Part shown: positions 38,601-47,187 of the stretch, in pieces | How positions within the stretch are numbered: the first letter of the stretch is position 1 | Layout of the letters: each line of letters begins with the position of its first letter | NCBI RefSeq assembly: GCF_003287895.1 | Contig: NZ_CP030280.1 | Span: 2,424,501 to 2,488,500, forward strand | Reading direction: 5' to 3' | Length of the DNA stretch: 64,000 nucleotides | Source: Blautia argi | GTDB taxonomy: Bacteria; Bacillota; Clostridia; Lachnospirales; Lachnospiraceae | Program-made: the position numbers and the translations under genes | The notes under the pieces: model-generated | Database searches by the model: none | What the model was told of the DNA's origin: nothing | What the model saw: only the letters and a program-made list of their open reading frames with translations

Positions 38601-39236
38601 CAGGGTATCCTTTAAAGAGGTCTGCACTTCATACAACTCCAGCCTGTCCTTTTCCAGTGTAAGGCGCACTGGTTCCTTTAACCCTGCACCTATGAGAAAT
38701 TCCTCCAGATTCTGATAAGGTACCGGTGTCTTCACCATTGCAGCATAACACGGCAGTAACTCTTCTCTGCCTTTTAACAGTCTTTTAAAAGACGGATCTA
38801 TAAAAAGCTGATAGGCCTCTCTAAAATCCTCTTTTGCCAAACTGACAAATTCTTCCAAGTTCCCCACAGTTCCCTGAGAAGTACGCACCTGGGGCTTTTT
38901 CATCTCCACGAAAAAAGGCACCCGGTAAGTTCCAATACCAGTGCTTAAAACGATTTCCCCTTCTATGCAGTCTGTACTCTCCAATCCCTTTGTGTCGATT
39001 CCATAGGGAAGAATAATCTTTTCTCCCGAAAATTTTTCTTTTCCCAGAAGAAATCTGCGGTGAGTGGAATATGCCATTCCTTTTATTTTTCTTCCGTCCC
39101 GTGCTGCGAACTGCAATTCTCCTCTTACCTTTTCTTCCGGTACTGCTGAAAGAGAAATATGGTCTGCAGAAAGCTCCAAACCCGGTACTTCATATTCAAA
39201 TCTTCCGTTTATCAGTTGTTCCATTCGTGTCTTCAA
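35700..39236 (-). CDS. DUF5717-like very large protein of unknown function
   Basis: This 1178-residue protein, which I associate with DUF5717, is conserved in Lachnospiraceae as far as I recall. The first ~330 residues are beta-rich domains (FEYEVPGLELSADHISLSAV, the RRFLLGKEKFSGEKIILPYG segment, and a second part with TYRVPFFVEM). From ~330 to ~1050 it is a long helical array, TPR/SPR-like in periodicity. The C-terminal ~120 residues are again mixed. There is no signal peptide or membrane helix. The only start with a well-placed AGGTG site is TTG at 39236; the first ATG is 12 bases further in. It heads an operon with the DUF5716-like and TPR proteins. Confidence 0.75.
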   Translation of the reverse strand: MKTRMEQLINGRFEYEVPGLELSADHISLSAVPEEKVRGELQFAARDGRKIKGMAYSTHRRFLLGKEKFSGEKIILPYGIDTKGLESTDCIEGEIVLSTGIGTYRVPFFVEMKKPQVRTSQGTVGNLEEFVSLAKEDFREAYQLFIDPSFKRLLKGREELLPCYAAMVKTPVPYQNLEEFLIGAGLKEPVRLTLEKDRLELYEVQTSLKDTLRIRRSGWGFLRAEIEAEGEFLEVEKRVIHDGHFIGSVYDLEYIIRREYLGRGRNFGRIRIKTVYETITYEIMASKNGKIQVNVTAYEKKKKLEAARAFLMMELGKKDIREWCMDMEALLEELKEKGYYSTECQLFEAYIQVRADNKQEARRLLDSLENNQRIQQEEILEGAFLYLNEISERNMQSKESVAVRLHQLYQRRVDSLLLLSMIFQLDEEHLRTQSRKMFLLEEQYRIGCRSPFLYLAACRLAAEDGSVFRKMNGFIIQVYLFAEKYGILTEEMAFRAIDLAGQMKGFSEKVYNILTCIYEKYPSVHAVKGICQLIMKGEPRKAEYFRWYELAVQAELKITGLYEYYIETMSRNYQKVLPKVIRLYFGYNNTLSDTKKAFVYSNVIRNKEIDKETYQTYKKNMEEFAKEKIKEGRINEDFAVVYQEFCVDSNDENVRAALARVLFTCRLYCDDPKIRKVIVRHASMKEEQVYLCTDRTAYISLYTKDAAIVFEDSSQRRYVSTVDYNVHHLLDMEELAGKLGKDGKKYPGMLLHTCGELKHECTVTEENVSCFESVLKQESFCEDYRQNIRKKLLLYYESQMDNRNLRESLREMDFRAFARVNKCLLITILVKQEMFVGAYDLICEYGYEKIEMPILLRLCSQMILRLEFEYEEELLLLAGYIVKSGVYDEVLLKYLVQHFEGPVNEMVRLWERAMGFALDCYQLEERILVCSMFSRVCHEKGLSVLKNYISQSGKEQVILSYLTFECYAYFLGEQEKEEFLFEALEKVLERKWESDIICRISLLKHYGETGIWNQRRKELAEEILAECARDRLQFAFFQELPRELLGTCQLEDKLFVECRTYHNAKVTLYSYIERGERTEEKREPLKERYQGIYNREFVLFYGEKLHYHFVIEKDGVTEMTQEEILTVEEGDMQGSSKYQMLNTMLQLKEKNQTEELQRMTETYMEREQQVKELFALLD

Positions 39237-39287
39237 AATATCACCTTTGCCCTGTTTTATTTATATTGAAATCTGATTATTGAATAA

Positions 39288-39317
39288 TTGACAAGATTCT
39301 GCTACTATGAATTATAC
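39288..39317 (+). promoter_or_regulatory. Predicted promoter of the PLP aminotransferase gene
   Basis: TTGACA (39288-39293) is followed after 17-18 bases by ATTATAC (39311-39317), about 75 bases before the start codon. It lies in the 156-bp spacer divergent from the DUF5717-like gene. Confidence 0.55.
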
Positions 39318-39392
39318 ACTACAAACTTCTGCTGTGCAACTTGAATACACAGCCTGTTTTGGAACAATTTCTCACCCCAAAGGAGGATTTCT

Positions 39393-40491
39393 ATGCTGAA
39401 ACACAAAGACCATTTTCATGGCAGTGACCTGGAAAAAATCGAAGAAATTTATCATATAAAGAAAGAGGATATCACCAGTTTTTCCGCCAATGTCAACCCC
39501 CTTGGCATTTCCCCTCTTTTAAAAGATACGCTGGCAAAGCATGTGGACGCTATCACTTCCTATCCGGACAGGGAGTATACCGGACTCAGAAAAAGCATCT
39601 GTGAATACACAGGCGCACAGTTTGAAAACATCATCGTGGGAAACGGATCCACAGAACTGATTTCCTTGTTTATCCAGACAACGCACCCACAGAAAGCCCT
39701 GATTTTAGGACCTACTTATTCCGAATATGAGCGTGAAATTGCACTTGAGGGCGGACAGACACTTTACTATCCTTTAAAAGAAGAAGACGATTTTCAAATT
39801 GATGTGTCTGATTTCTGCCAATATTTAAATGACAGCCTGGATTTACTGGTGCTTTGCAATCCCAATAACCCAACCTCCACAGCAATTCCCAGAAAGGAAA
39901 TGCGAAAAATTCTGGACAAAGCTTTGCAATATGGCATTTCTGTCATGGTAGACGAAACCTATGAGGAATTTACAGATCCCAAAAGCAAAATTTCTGCCAT
40001 TCCTCTTACCAATAATTACAATAATCTCATTGTATTAAGAGGAATTTCTAAATTTTTTTGCCGCTCCCGGACTGCGCCTTGGCTATGCGGTTACCGGAAA
40101 TCCGGATCTGCTGAAATATATCAACACCCGGAAAAATCCCTGGACCATTAACAGCCTTGCAGAAATTGCCGGCTGCATCATGTTTTCTGACAAAGCTTAT
40201 ATTGAACAGACCAAAAACCTGATTACCTCTGAAAGAGAGCGTATCTATTCCCTGCTTTCCGGCTGGAAAACAGTAAAGGTATACCCTTCCTGCTCCAATT
40301 TTCTTCTTATGAAAATTTTAAAGGAGGAAATCACTTCTGAAATGGTGTTTGACTCCTGTATCCGAAAGGGACTGATGATTCGGGACTGCTCCACCTTCCC
40401 GTTCCTGGACAATTCCTTTATACGGTTCTGTGTCATGAGTCCTGAAAAAAATGATGAGCTGATTCAGGCATTTCGTGAACTTTTAGAATAG
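39393..40491 (+). pseudogene. PLP-dependent aminotransferase (CobD/HisC-like), one-base frameshift
   Basis: Fold-type I PLP enzyme related to threonine-phosphate decarboxylase and histidinol-phosphate aminotransferase. It begins at ATG 39393 with AAAGGAGG upstream and reads HFHGSDLEKIEEIY ... SFSANVNPLGISP, typical of CobD-like proteins, then VGNGSTELISLF, LVLCNPNNPTS and VDETYEEF. At the T-run 40053-40059 (seven T, six expected) the frame is lost just before AAPGLRLGYA. It resumes to the end at 40491, giving a repaired protein of about 366 residues. The PLP lysine lies in RGISKFF immediately before the lesion. No cobalamin or histidine genes are adjacent, so the substrate stays open. Confidence 0.82.
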
Positions 40492-40498
40492 TATTTAC

Positions 40499-40540
40499 TT
40501 TTGGCGCTGCCGCAACGAACTTTGTATTGCAGCGCCAAAA
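40499..40540 (+). terminator. Hairpin after the aminotransferase gene
   Basis: Perfect 12-bp arms TTTTGGCGCTGC (40499-40510) and GCAGCGCCAAAA (40529-40540) lie eight bases past the aminotransferase stop. The position suits a terminator, but no strong T-run follows, so a processing or regulatory hairpin is also possible. Confidence 0.5.
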
Positions 40541-40616
40541 CAACAGAAATCACAATCTTTTCCCACCTTTTTCTGTTTTTATTTCGTAAAACAATTTAAA
40601 GAGCAGGTGTAATAAT

Positions 40617-41519
40617 ATGATAACCGAAAAAAAAGAAAAGTTAATTTTAAAAATATCCTTTTTCTCAGGACTTCTATTTGCAGTTTTTGAATTTATTTTT
40701 GCAATATACAGCCATTCACAGTCATCTCTAACCGATGCAGTATATGATACGGCAGAATTGGTATTTATTGCGTTACTTTTGTTCCTTACCCCATTATTTC
40801 ATAAACCGATATCTGAGAAGCGTCCTTTTGGGTATTTTCAAATTGAAACGATATTTATTATCATTAAAGGCATAATGATGTTATCTGTTACTTTAGGAGT
40901 TTCTGCCGAAGTGCTTCATTCCGTAATATCCGGTGGAAATACTGTGGATAACGGCTTAGTTTCCATATTCCAGTGTTTTCTTGGAATAGCTAGTATTATT
41001 ATTTTCATAGCTATGAACCGTTTGAGCAATAACTTATCCTCACCAACTATAAAAGCAGAACTTCTAGGTTGGAAATTAGATATTGCATATAGTTTAGGAA
41101 TGTCATTTGCTTTTTTCATCTCGCTTTATTTAGAGAAAACACCATTTTACTTTCTCGCCCCATATTTTGACCAGATTGTTGCTATAATTATTATGGTATT
41201 TATGCTTCCCGAAAGTATTAAGGTTCTATGGAGGGCAATCAAAGATATCTTTTTATTTTCGCCGGATAAGGAACTTGTAGAGAAAATCAAAATGTTGTGT
41301 AATCCGATTATGGAGCAATACCATTTTGAACCTGTTTTTTATGATATAACAAAAACAGGCAGACATTTATGGATAGCCGTATATTTTCAAATCGAAACAA
41401 ACGTTCTTGCAATGAATGATTTAGCAGCCGCATTAAAATCCGTTAATGAAATAGTAACAGCCGAGTTTGAGGAATGTTCATGTGAACTTATCCCTGACCC
41501 CTTTTCTCTTGATTACTAA
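40617..41519 (+). CDS. Cation diffusion facilitator-like transporter
   Basis: This 300-residue membrane protein of the cation efflux (CDF) superfamily has about six hydrophobic segments: FFSGLLFAVFEFIFAIYSHS, LVFIALLLFLTPLF and others, with SSLTDAVYDTAE in the place of the usual metal-binding HxxxD/DxxxD helix. A cytoplasmic C-terminal domain of ~90 residues follows (IKMLCNPIMEQYHFEPVFYD...), as in CDF proteins. The divergent metal site leaves the substrate uncertain. The gene is visibly richer in A and T than its neighbours, with many AAA, ATT and TTT codons, a hint of acquisition from elsewhere. It stands alone between two hairpins. Confidence 0.75.
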   Translation: MITEKKEKLILKISFFSGLLFAVFEFIFAIYSHSQSSLTDAVYDTAELVFIALLLFLTPLFHKPISEKRPFGYFQIETIFIIIKGIMMLSVTLGVSAEVLHSVISGGNTVDNGLVSIFQCFLGIASIIIFIAMNRLSNNLSSPTIKAELLGWKLDIAYSLGMSFAFFISLYLEKTPFYFLAPYFDQIVAIIIMVFMLPESIKVLWRAIKDIFLFSPDKELVEKIKMLCNPIMEQYHFEPVFYDITKTGRHLWIAVYFQIETNVLAMNDLAAALKSVNEIVTAEFEECSCELIPDPFSLDY

Positions 41520-41580
41520 CCCAGAAAAAAAGCCCTAGCAAGAACATGAACCTAGATATGTGAGGTTTACCACAAAAGCA

Positions 41581-41620
41581 AAATGCCCGTAGAGCCTAAA
41601 ATAAGGCTTTACGGACATTT
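41581..41620 (-). terminator. Intrinsic terminator of purC
   Basis: Arms AAATGCCCGTAGAGCCT (41581-41597) and AGGCTTTACGGACATTT (41604-41620) pair over 17 positions with two G-U pairs. On the minus strand TTTTGCTTTTG follows. It sits between convergent purC and the CDF gene. Confidence 0.7.
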
Positions 41621-41671
41621 AAGAAGATATAAAAAGATAATCAAAAGACATATATAATTTAATAGAATTTC

Positions 41672-42541
41672 TTAGAATTTTTCTCCTGAAAGCAGTTCGT
41701 AAGCTTCTACATATTTATCTACAGTCTTTTTCACAACCTCTTCCGGTAAAAGGAAATCACTGTCCGGATTTTCTTTCAGCCAGTCGCGTACATACTGCTT
41801 GTCAAAGGACGGCTGTCCCTGACCCGGCTTGTAGCCTTCTAACGGCCAGAATCTGGAGCTGTCCGGTGTAAGCATTTCATCACCTAATACCACTTCTCCG
41901 TTTTCGTCCAGACCAAATTCAAATTTTGTATCTGCAATAATGATATTTTTTGTCAATGCGTATTCTGCACATTTCTTGTACAGGGCAATGGTATAATCAC
42001 GAAGCTTTTCTGCATACTCCTGTCCTTTTCCTGGATAGAGTTTTTCCAGAGTTTTTACAGTTTCTTCAAAAGAAACGTTCTCATCATGGTCACCCAGTTC
42101 TGCCTTTGTAGATGGTGTATAGATAGGTTCAGGCAGCTTATCAGATTCCTGTAAGCCTTCCGGTAACTGAATACCGCATACAGTACCATTTTCTTTATAG
42201 CTTGCCCAGCCGCTTCCTGTAATATAGCCTCTGACAATACATTCTACAGGGAGCATTTCCAGTTTCTTGCACAACATCACATGTCCTTCATATTCCGGTG
42301 TCTGGAAAAATTCCGGCATATCCTTTGTGTCCGTGGAAATCATATGGTTCGGCACAATATCCTTTGTGAAGTCGAACCAGAACTTGGACATTTTTGTAAG
42401 AACGGCGCCTTTGTCTGTGATTTTGTTTTTCAAGATGTAGTCAAATGCGGAAATCCTGTCTGTTGCATACATAACAAGTTCTTCTCCGATATCAAAAATC
42501 TGACGTACTTTACCTTCTTTAAATGGTTTGTATTCCTGCAT
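41672..42541 (-). CDS. purC: SAICAR synthase
   Basis: PurC condenses CAIR with aspartate using ATP to form SAICAR in de novo purine synthesis. The 289-residue protein begins FKEGKVRQIFDIGEELVMYA TDRISAFD, carrying the KVRDIYD-like ATP loop. It includes VECIVRGYITGSGWASYKEN, IADTKFEFGLDENGEVVLGD and LTPDSSRFWP. The length fits the longer, yeast-like clade of the enzyme. The start has AGGAAAGGTG upstream. It is not beside purB, which lies 8.5 kb away, or other pur genes, so purine genes are scattered here. Confidence 0.95.
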   Translation of the reverse strand: MQEYKPFKEGKVRQIFDIGEELVMYATDRISAFDYILKNKITDKGAVLTKMSKFWFDFTKDIVPNHMISTDTKDMPEFFQTPEYEGHVMLCKKLEMLPVECIVRGYITGSGWASYKENGTVCGIQLPEGLQESDKLPEPIYTPSTKAELGDHDENVSFEETVKTLEKLYPGKGQEYAEKLRDYTIALYKKCAEYALTKNIIIADTKFEFGLDENGEVVLGDEMLTPDSSRFWPLEGYKPGQGQPSFDKQYVRDWLKENPDSDFLLPEEVVKKTVDKYVEAYELLSGEKF

Positions 42542-42653
42542 GGTTTCACCTTTCCTCTTCTTTTTTTGTTTTTAGAACACCTCTATTGTAACAAATTTCT
42601 CAAAAAAGGGAATAGGATTCCTGAAAAAAACACAAAATTTTTCTCCTTTCTCC

Positions 42654-45600
42654 CTACTGAAAATCAAACAATGACATCTGATTTGACTGAGGCAGCTTTC
42701 CAAACAACCCCAAATCATTCATTAAATCAATGGTGGACGCTGTTACCTTTGTCCGGTTCCTGAAATCGTCCAGAGATAAAAATTCTCCTTCTTCTGCGGC
42801 CGCTACTACGGCATCAGCCGCTCTGTCCCCCAGGCCTTCAATGGTATCCAGGGCAGGCATCAACTTATCTCCCACAATCTGGAAGGTATGAGCATTGGCC
42901 TTATAAATATCAATGGGAACAAATTCAAAGCCTCTGGCATACATTTCCTGAACAATTCGCATATCCTTGTAAGTATCCTGTTCCTTTTTACTGAGCGTAT
43001 CCTTTCGCCTCTCATAATCGTCCATAAAATACTCCAGCTTTTCCTTTCCCTGACACATCAGTTCATAGGAAAAAGCTGTGGCTCGGATACTGAAATACGA
43101 TGCATAATAAGCAAGAGGGTGGAAGATTTTACAGTAAGCAATACGCCAGCCCATCATAACATACGCTGCCGCATGAGCCTTTGGAAACATGTATTTAATC
43201 TTCTTACAGGAAGCAATATACCAGTCTGGGACATCATGCTTTTTCATCTCTTCCTCCCACTCCGGCTTCAATCCTTTTCCCTTACGTACACTCTCCATAA
43301 TGGTAAATGCCTGTCCATGCTCCAATCCCTTGTTAATCAGATAAATCATAATATCATCTCGTGTGCAGATACAGGTGGTAATAGTGGCGGTACCGGATTT
43401 AATCAAATCCTGCGCATTGCCAAGCCACACGTCCGTACCATGGGAAAGCCCGGAAATACGCACCAAATCCGAAAAAGAGGTAGGATTGGCGTCAATTAAC
43501 ATCTGCATGGCAAAGTCTGTACCAAACTCCGGAATTCCCAGGCACCCAAGTGGGCATCCCCGAATATCTGCCGGAGTAACTCCCAGGGCATCTGTATTTT
43601 TAAACAGGGACATAACCTCTCTGGAATCCAGAGGAATTTTTCTTGCATTAATACCTGTAAGATCCTCCAGCATACGAATCATGGTAGGATCATCGTGTCC
43701 CAGAATATCCAGCTTCAGCAGGTTGGAGTCAATAGAATGGTAATCAAAATGCGTGGTGATAATGTCACTGTTCATATCATTTGCCGGGTGCTGCACAGGG
43801 GTAAATTCTTCAATATCCCAGCCAATAGGAAGTACAATAATTCCACCTGGGTGCTGTCCTGTAGTACGGCGGATTCCGGTACACCCCTGCACAATACGGT
43901 TAATTTCACAGTAGCGCTTTCTCTGCCCCCGCTCCTCATAATATTTTTTCACATATCCAAAGGCTGTTTTTTCGGCCAGCGTACCAATGGTTCCAGCCTT
44001 AAAGGTCTGCCCTGCACCAAAAATAACCTCCACATAACGATGAGCCTTTCCCTGATAATCCCCGGAAAAGTTCAGGTCAATATCCGGCTCTTTATCCCCC
44101 TTAAAACCCAGAAAGGTTTCAAATGGAATGTCAAATCCCTCTTTAATCAAAGGCTCTCCGCACACCGGGCACTTCTTATCCGGCATATCACAGCCAGCTC
44201 TTCCTGAATACGCCCGCACCTCCTCGGAATCAAAATCCGCATAGTGACATTTAGCACAGTAATAGTGGGGACTTAAGGGATTTACCTCTGTAATTCCCGA
44301 CATGGTTGCTGCAAAGGACGAGCCTACGGAACCTCGTGATCCAACCAGATAGCCATCGCTGTTACTCTTCCAAACCAGCTTCTGGGCAATCATATACATA
44401 ACCGCATATCCATTGGAAATAATCGAATTCAGCTCTCTCTCCAGACGCTCTTCCACGGCTTTGGGCAAATTCTCTCCGTAAATTTCATGAGCTTTATTGT
44501 AGCAGATTTCCCTTAACATGCTGTCCGAATTTTCAATCACAGGCGGACATTTCCCCTTGTGAATCGGTGAAATTTTCTCCACCATATCTGCAATTTTATT
44601 GGGATTGGTAATCACGATTTCCTCTGCCTTTTCCCTTCCCAGATAAGAAAATTCCTTCAGCATTTCCTCTGTGGTACGCAGGTAAAGAGGCGCCTGGTCG
44701 TCTGCATCGTCAAAGCCTTTTCCTGCCATAATAATTCTTCGGTATACCTCGTCCTCCGGGTCCAGAAAATGCACGTCACAGGTTCCTACTACCGGCTTGT
44801 TAAATGCCTCTCCCAGCTTGACAATTTTCCGGTTAATCTCCTGTAAATCCTCCTCACAGGTAATGTCGGAACGGTCCTCGTTGCGAATCATAAAAGCATT
44901 ATTTCCAAGAGGCTGAATCTCCAGATAATCATAAAAATTTACCAGCCGGGCAATCTCAGCTTCCGGTCTTCCGTTTAACACAGCCTGATACAGTTCTCCG
45001 GCTTCACATGCCGAGCCAATCAGCAGCCCTTCCCGATATTTCAAAAACAGACTCTTTGGCACACGGGGACGCCTCTGATAATAAATCAGATGGGAATCCG
45101 AAATCAGATGATACAGATTGACACGCCCAATATCGTTTGTTGCCAAAATAATCGCATGATAGGTTGGCATTTTCCGAATGGTATTCACAGAAACTGAACC
45201 TTCCTCATTGAGCTTATCCAGATCAAAAATATCCCTCTCTCTGCACATCTGAAGAAACTTCACAAAAATTTCCGCTGTGCAGGAGGCATCGTCAACTGCC
45301 CTGTGATGATGCTCCAGGGATACCCCTACTGCCTTTGCCACAGTATCCAGCTTAAAGCGGTTGAGCTGGGGCAGAAGGAAGCGGGCCATGCCCACGGTAT
45401 CCACAATGGTATCCTCTCTTTCAATTCCTAAATCCTCATAATTTTTCTTGATAAAGCTCATATCGAATTCTGCATTGTGTGCCACCATAACACAGCCTTT
45501 ACAGAACTTTTCAAACCTGGGTAAAATTACATCAATAGTAGGGGCACCTGCTACCATGCTGTCGTTAATACTTGTAAGCTGTTCAATTCGAAAAGGTATC

Positions 45601-47168
45601 GGAATCTCCGGGTTTACAAACTCAGAAAACCGTTCCGTAATATTTCCGTTTACCACCTTCACAGCGCCAATTTCAATAATTTTATCCTTTTTCGCAGAAA
45701 ATCCCGTGGTTTCGATATCAAAAACCACATAGGGAGCGTCCAGGCTCTGTCCCTGACTGTTTTGCACAATCCCTTTTAAATCATCTACCAGATAGGCCTC
45801 CACACCATAAATCACTTTAAAATCAGAATCCGGCGGTACAACGCCGCCCCAGGCATCAAAGCAGTGATTGGCTTCCGGAAACGCCTGTACAACACCGTGG
45901 TCTGTAATAGCGATTGCCTTATGTCCCCATTCATAGGCTCTTTTTATTATGGATTTTGCATCTGAAACGCCGTCCATATCGCTCATCTTGGTATGACAGT
46001 GCAGCTCAACCCGCTTCTCCGGGGCATTGTCTGAACGCACGGTTCCAAAGCTGGCAATTTTTTTAATGCCAACCACAGATCCAATGGTCAGCTCACTGTC
46101 AAAACGATCAATGTTGGTAACACCCTTTAATTTCACAAAGGCCTTTTCCTTCACCCCTTCTGTGATTTCAGCTACCTGGTCATTACGAGCAAATAATTTT
46201 ACGGTAATAGAGTCCGTGAAATCTGTAATAGAAAAAATAAGAATCGTCTTTTCATTGCGGATTTCCCGCTTTTCCAGAGTCATAATCTGTCCCCGGATAC
46301 ACACCTCTCCCATTTCTGTCTGTACGGTTTCCAAAGGTATCGCTTCATCCTCAAAATCTCTTCCGTAAAGCACATCAGGATTATCTGAACGCTTTACACT
46401 TCTTCTGAAATCCGAAGAAAATTTTTCTCCCTTTCCTCTGCCTTTTTCGCCTTTCGATCCATGCTCCGCTTTGCCGGATTTTTCCTTATTCTCCTGTGTT
46501 TTGGATCCTTTTTGTTCCTGTTTCTGTATATATGATGCTTCCTTTTCCGGCTCTTCTTCCTCCGGAATGTCTGCTTTTTTGTGTCCTAAAGCAGACATTT
46601 CTATAATATGGGCAGCCTCCTGTGCAATACGAACATCACTGTTTTTCCGGAATTTGCTTTCCTTTGGATCCTGGTATTCTGCCTCTACCTTTAAAGAAAA
46701 TTCGCACCGCTCACAGAATACCTTTTCCATGTAATGAATCAGCTCTTCTTCCTTACTTTTTGCCAGCACAGTGGACTGTAAAAGCATATGCATAGTATTT
46801 GTTTCCGGAAACGTAATAACAGCATTCCGGAACATATTATAAACCAGAATGCTGTAATTTTTCAGTTCCAGTCCCATAGAAGACTGATACGCTTCAAAAA
46901 ACAATTGGGGCGTATACTGGCTGGAAAGGGCAAACCGCTCCAGCACCTTAACCTCCATGGAAACTCCCTGGAAACACTGAGATGCAATCGCCCTTTCCAG
47001 TGCATAAATATACTTTTTGTGAATCCACTGTCGGCTTCGGATATAAACCCTTAAATGATCCTTTTTCCGGTTTACGGATACCTTTGTCACTACCACTTCT
47101 TCCAGCAGCGCTTTCAGCTCTCCCTTTAATTCCAGATTACGGAACACATTCAGAAATTCCTTTTCCAT
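42654..47168 (-). CDS. polC: DNA polymerase III, PolC type
   Basis: The main replicative polymerase of low-GC Gram-positives, 1504 residues. Domains in order: N-terminal PolC domains (~1-200); a low-complexity charged linker rich in E, K and Q (~200-265); an OB domain (GQIMTLEKREIRNEKTILIF); a PHP domain (VELHCHTKMSDMDGVSDAKS) split by the proofreading exonuclease (VVFDIETTGFSAKKDKIIEI, later HHRAVDDASCTAEIF); then the catalytic core with PDIDLNFSGDYQGKAHRYVE and the C-terminal helix-hairpin-helix (IEGLGDRAADAVVAAAEEG). It ends LFDFQ, resembling a beta-clamp-binding tail (NQMSLFDF). The start has GGAGG ten bases upstream. ispG ends 19 bases before it. Confidence 0.96.
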   Translation of the reverse strand: MEKEFLNVFRNLELKGELKALLEEVVVTKVSVNRKKDHLRVYIRSRQWIHKKYIYALERAIASQCFQGVSMEVKVLERFALSSQYTPQLFFEAYQSSMGLELKNYSILVYNMFRNAVITFPETNTMHMLLQSTVLAKSKEEELIHYMEKVFCERCEFSLKVEAEYQDPKESKFRKNSDVRIAQEAAHIIEMSALGHKKADIPEEEEPEKEASYIQKQEQKGSKTQENKEKSGKAEHGSKGEKGRGKGEKFSSDFRRSVKRSDNPDVLYGRDFEDEAIPLETVQTEMGEVCIRGQIMTLEKREIRNEKTILIFSITDFTDSITVKLFARNDQVAEITEGVKEKAFVKLKGVTNIDRFDSELTIGSVVGIKKIASFGTVRSDNAPEKRVELHCHTKMSDMDGVSDAKSIIKRAYEWGHKAIAITDHGVVQAFPEANHCFDAWGGVVPPDSDFKVIYGVEAYLVDDLKGIVQNSQGQSLDAPYVVFDIETTGFSAKKDKIIEIGAVKVVNGNITERFSEFVNPEIPIPFRIEQLTSINDSMVAGAPTIDVILPRFEKFCKGCVMVAHNAEFDMSFIKKNYEDLGIEREDTIVDTVGMARFLLPQLNRFKLDTVAKAVGVSLEHHHRAVDDASCTAEIFVKFLQMCRERDIFDLDKLNEEGSVSVNTIRKMPTYHAIILATNDIGRVNLYHLISDSHLIYYQRRPRVPKSLFLKYREGLLIGSACEAGELYQAVLNGRPEAEIARLVNFYDYLEIQPLGNNAFMIRNEDRSDITCEEDLQEINRKIVKLGEAFNKPVVGTCDVHFLDPEDEVYRRIIMAGKGFDDADDQAPLYLRTTEEMLKEFSYLGREKAEEIVITNPNKIADMVEKISPIHKGKCPPVIENSDSMLREICYNKAHEIYGENLPKAVEERLERELNSIISNGYAVMYMIAQKLVWKSNSDGYLVGSRGSVGSSFAATMSGITEVNPLSPHYYCAKCHYADFDSEEVRAYSGRAGCDMPDKKCPVCGEPLIKEGFDIPFETFLGFKGDKEPDIDLNFSGDYQGKAHRYVEVIFGAGQTFKAGTIGTLAEKTAFGYVKKYYEERGQRKRYCEINRIVQGCTGIRRTTGQHPGGIIVLPIGWDIEEFTPVQHPANDMNSDIITTHFDYHSIDSNLLKLDILGHDDPTMIRMLEDLTGINARKIPLDSREVMSLFKNTDALGVTPADIRGCPLGCLGIPEFGTDFAMQMLIDANPTSFSDLVRISGLSHGTDVWLGNAQDLIKSGTATITTCICTRDDIMIYLINKGLEHGQAFTIMESVRKGKGLKPEWEEEMKKHDVPDWYIASCKKIKYMFPKAHAAAYVMMGWRIAYCKIFHPLAYYASYFSIRATAFSYELMCQGKEKLEYFMDDYERRKDTLSKKEQDTYKDMRIVQEMYARGFEFVPIDIYKANAHTFQIVGDKLMPALDTIEGLGDRAADAVVAAAEEGEFLSLDDFRNRTKVTASTIDLMNDLGLFGKLPQSNQMSLFDFQ

Positions 47169-47187
47169 AACCGCAATGCCTCCATAC

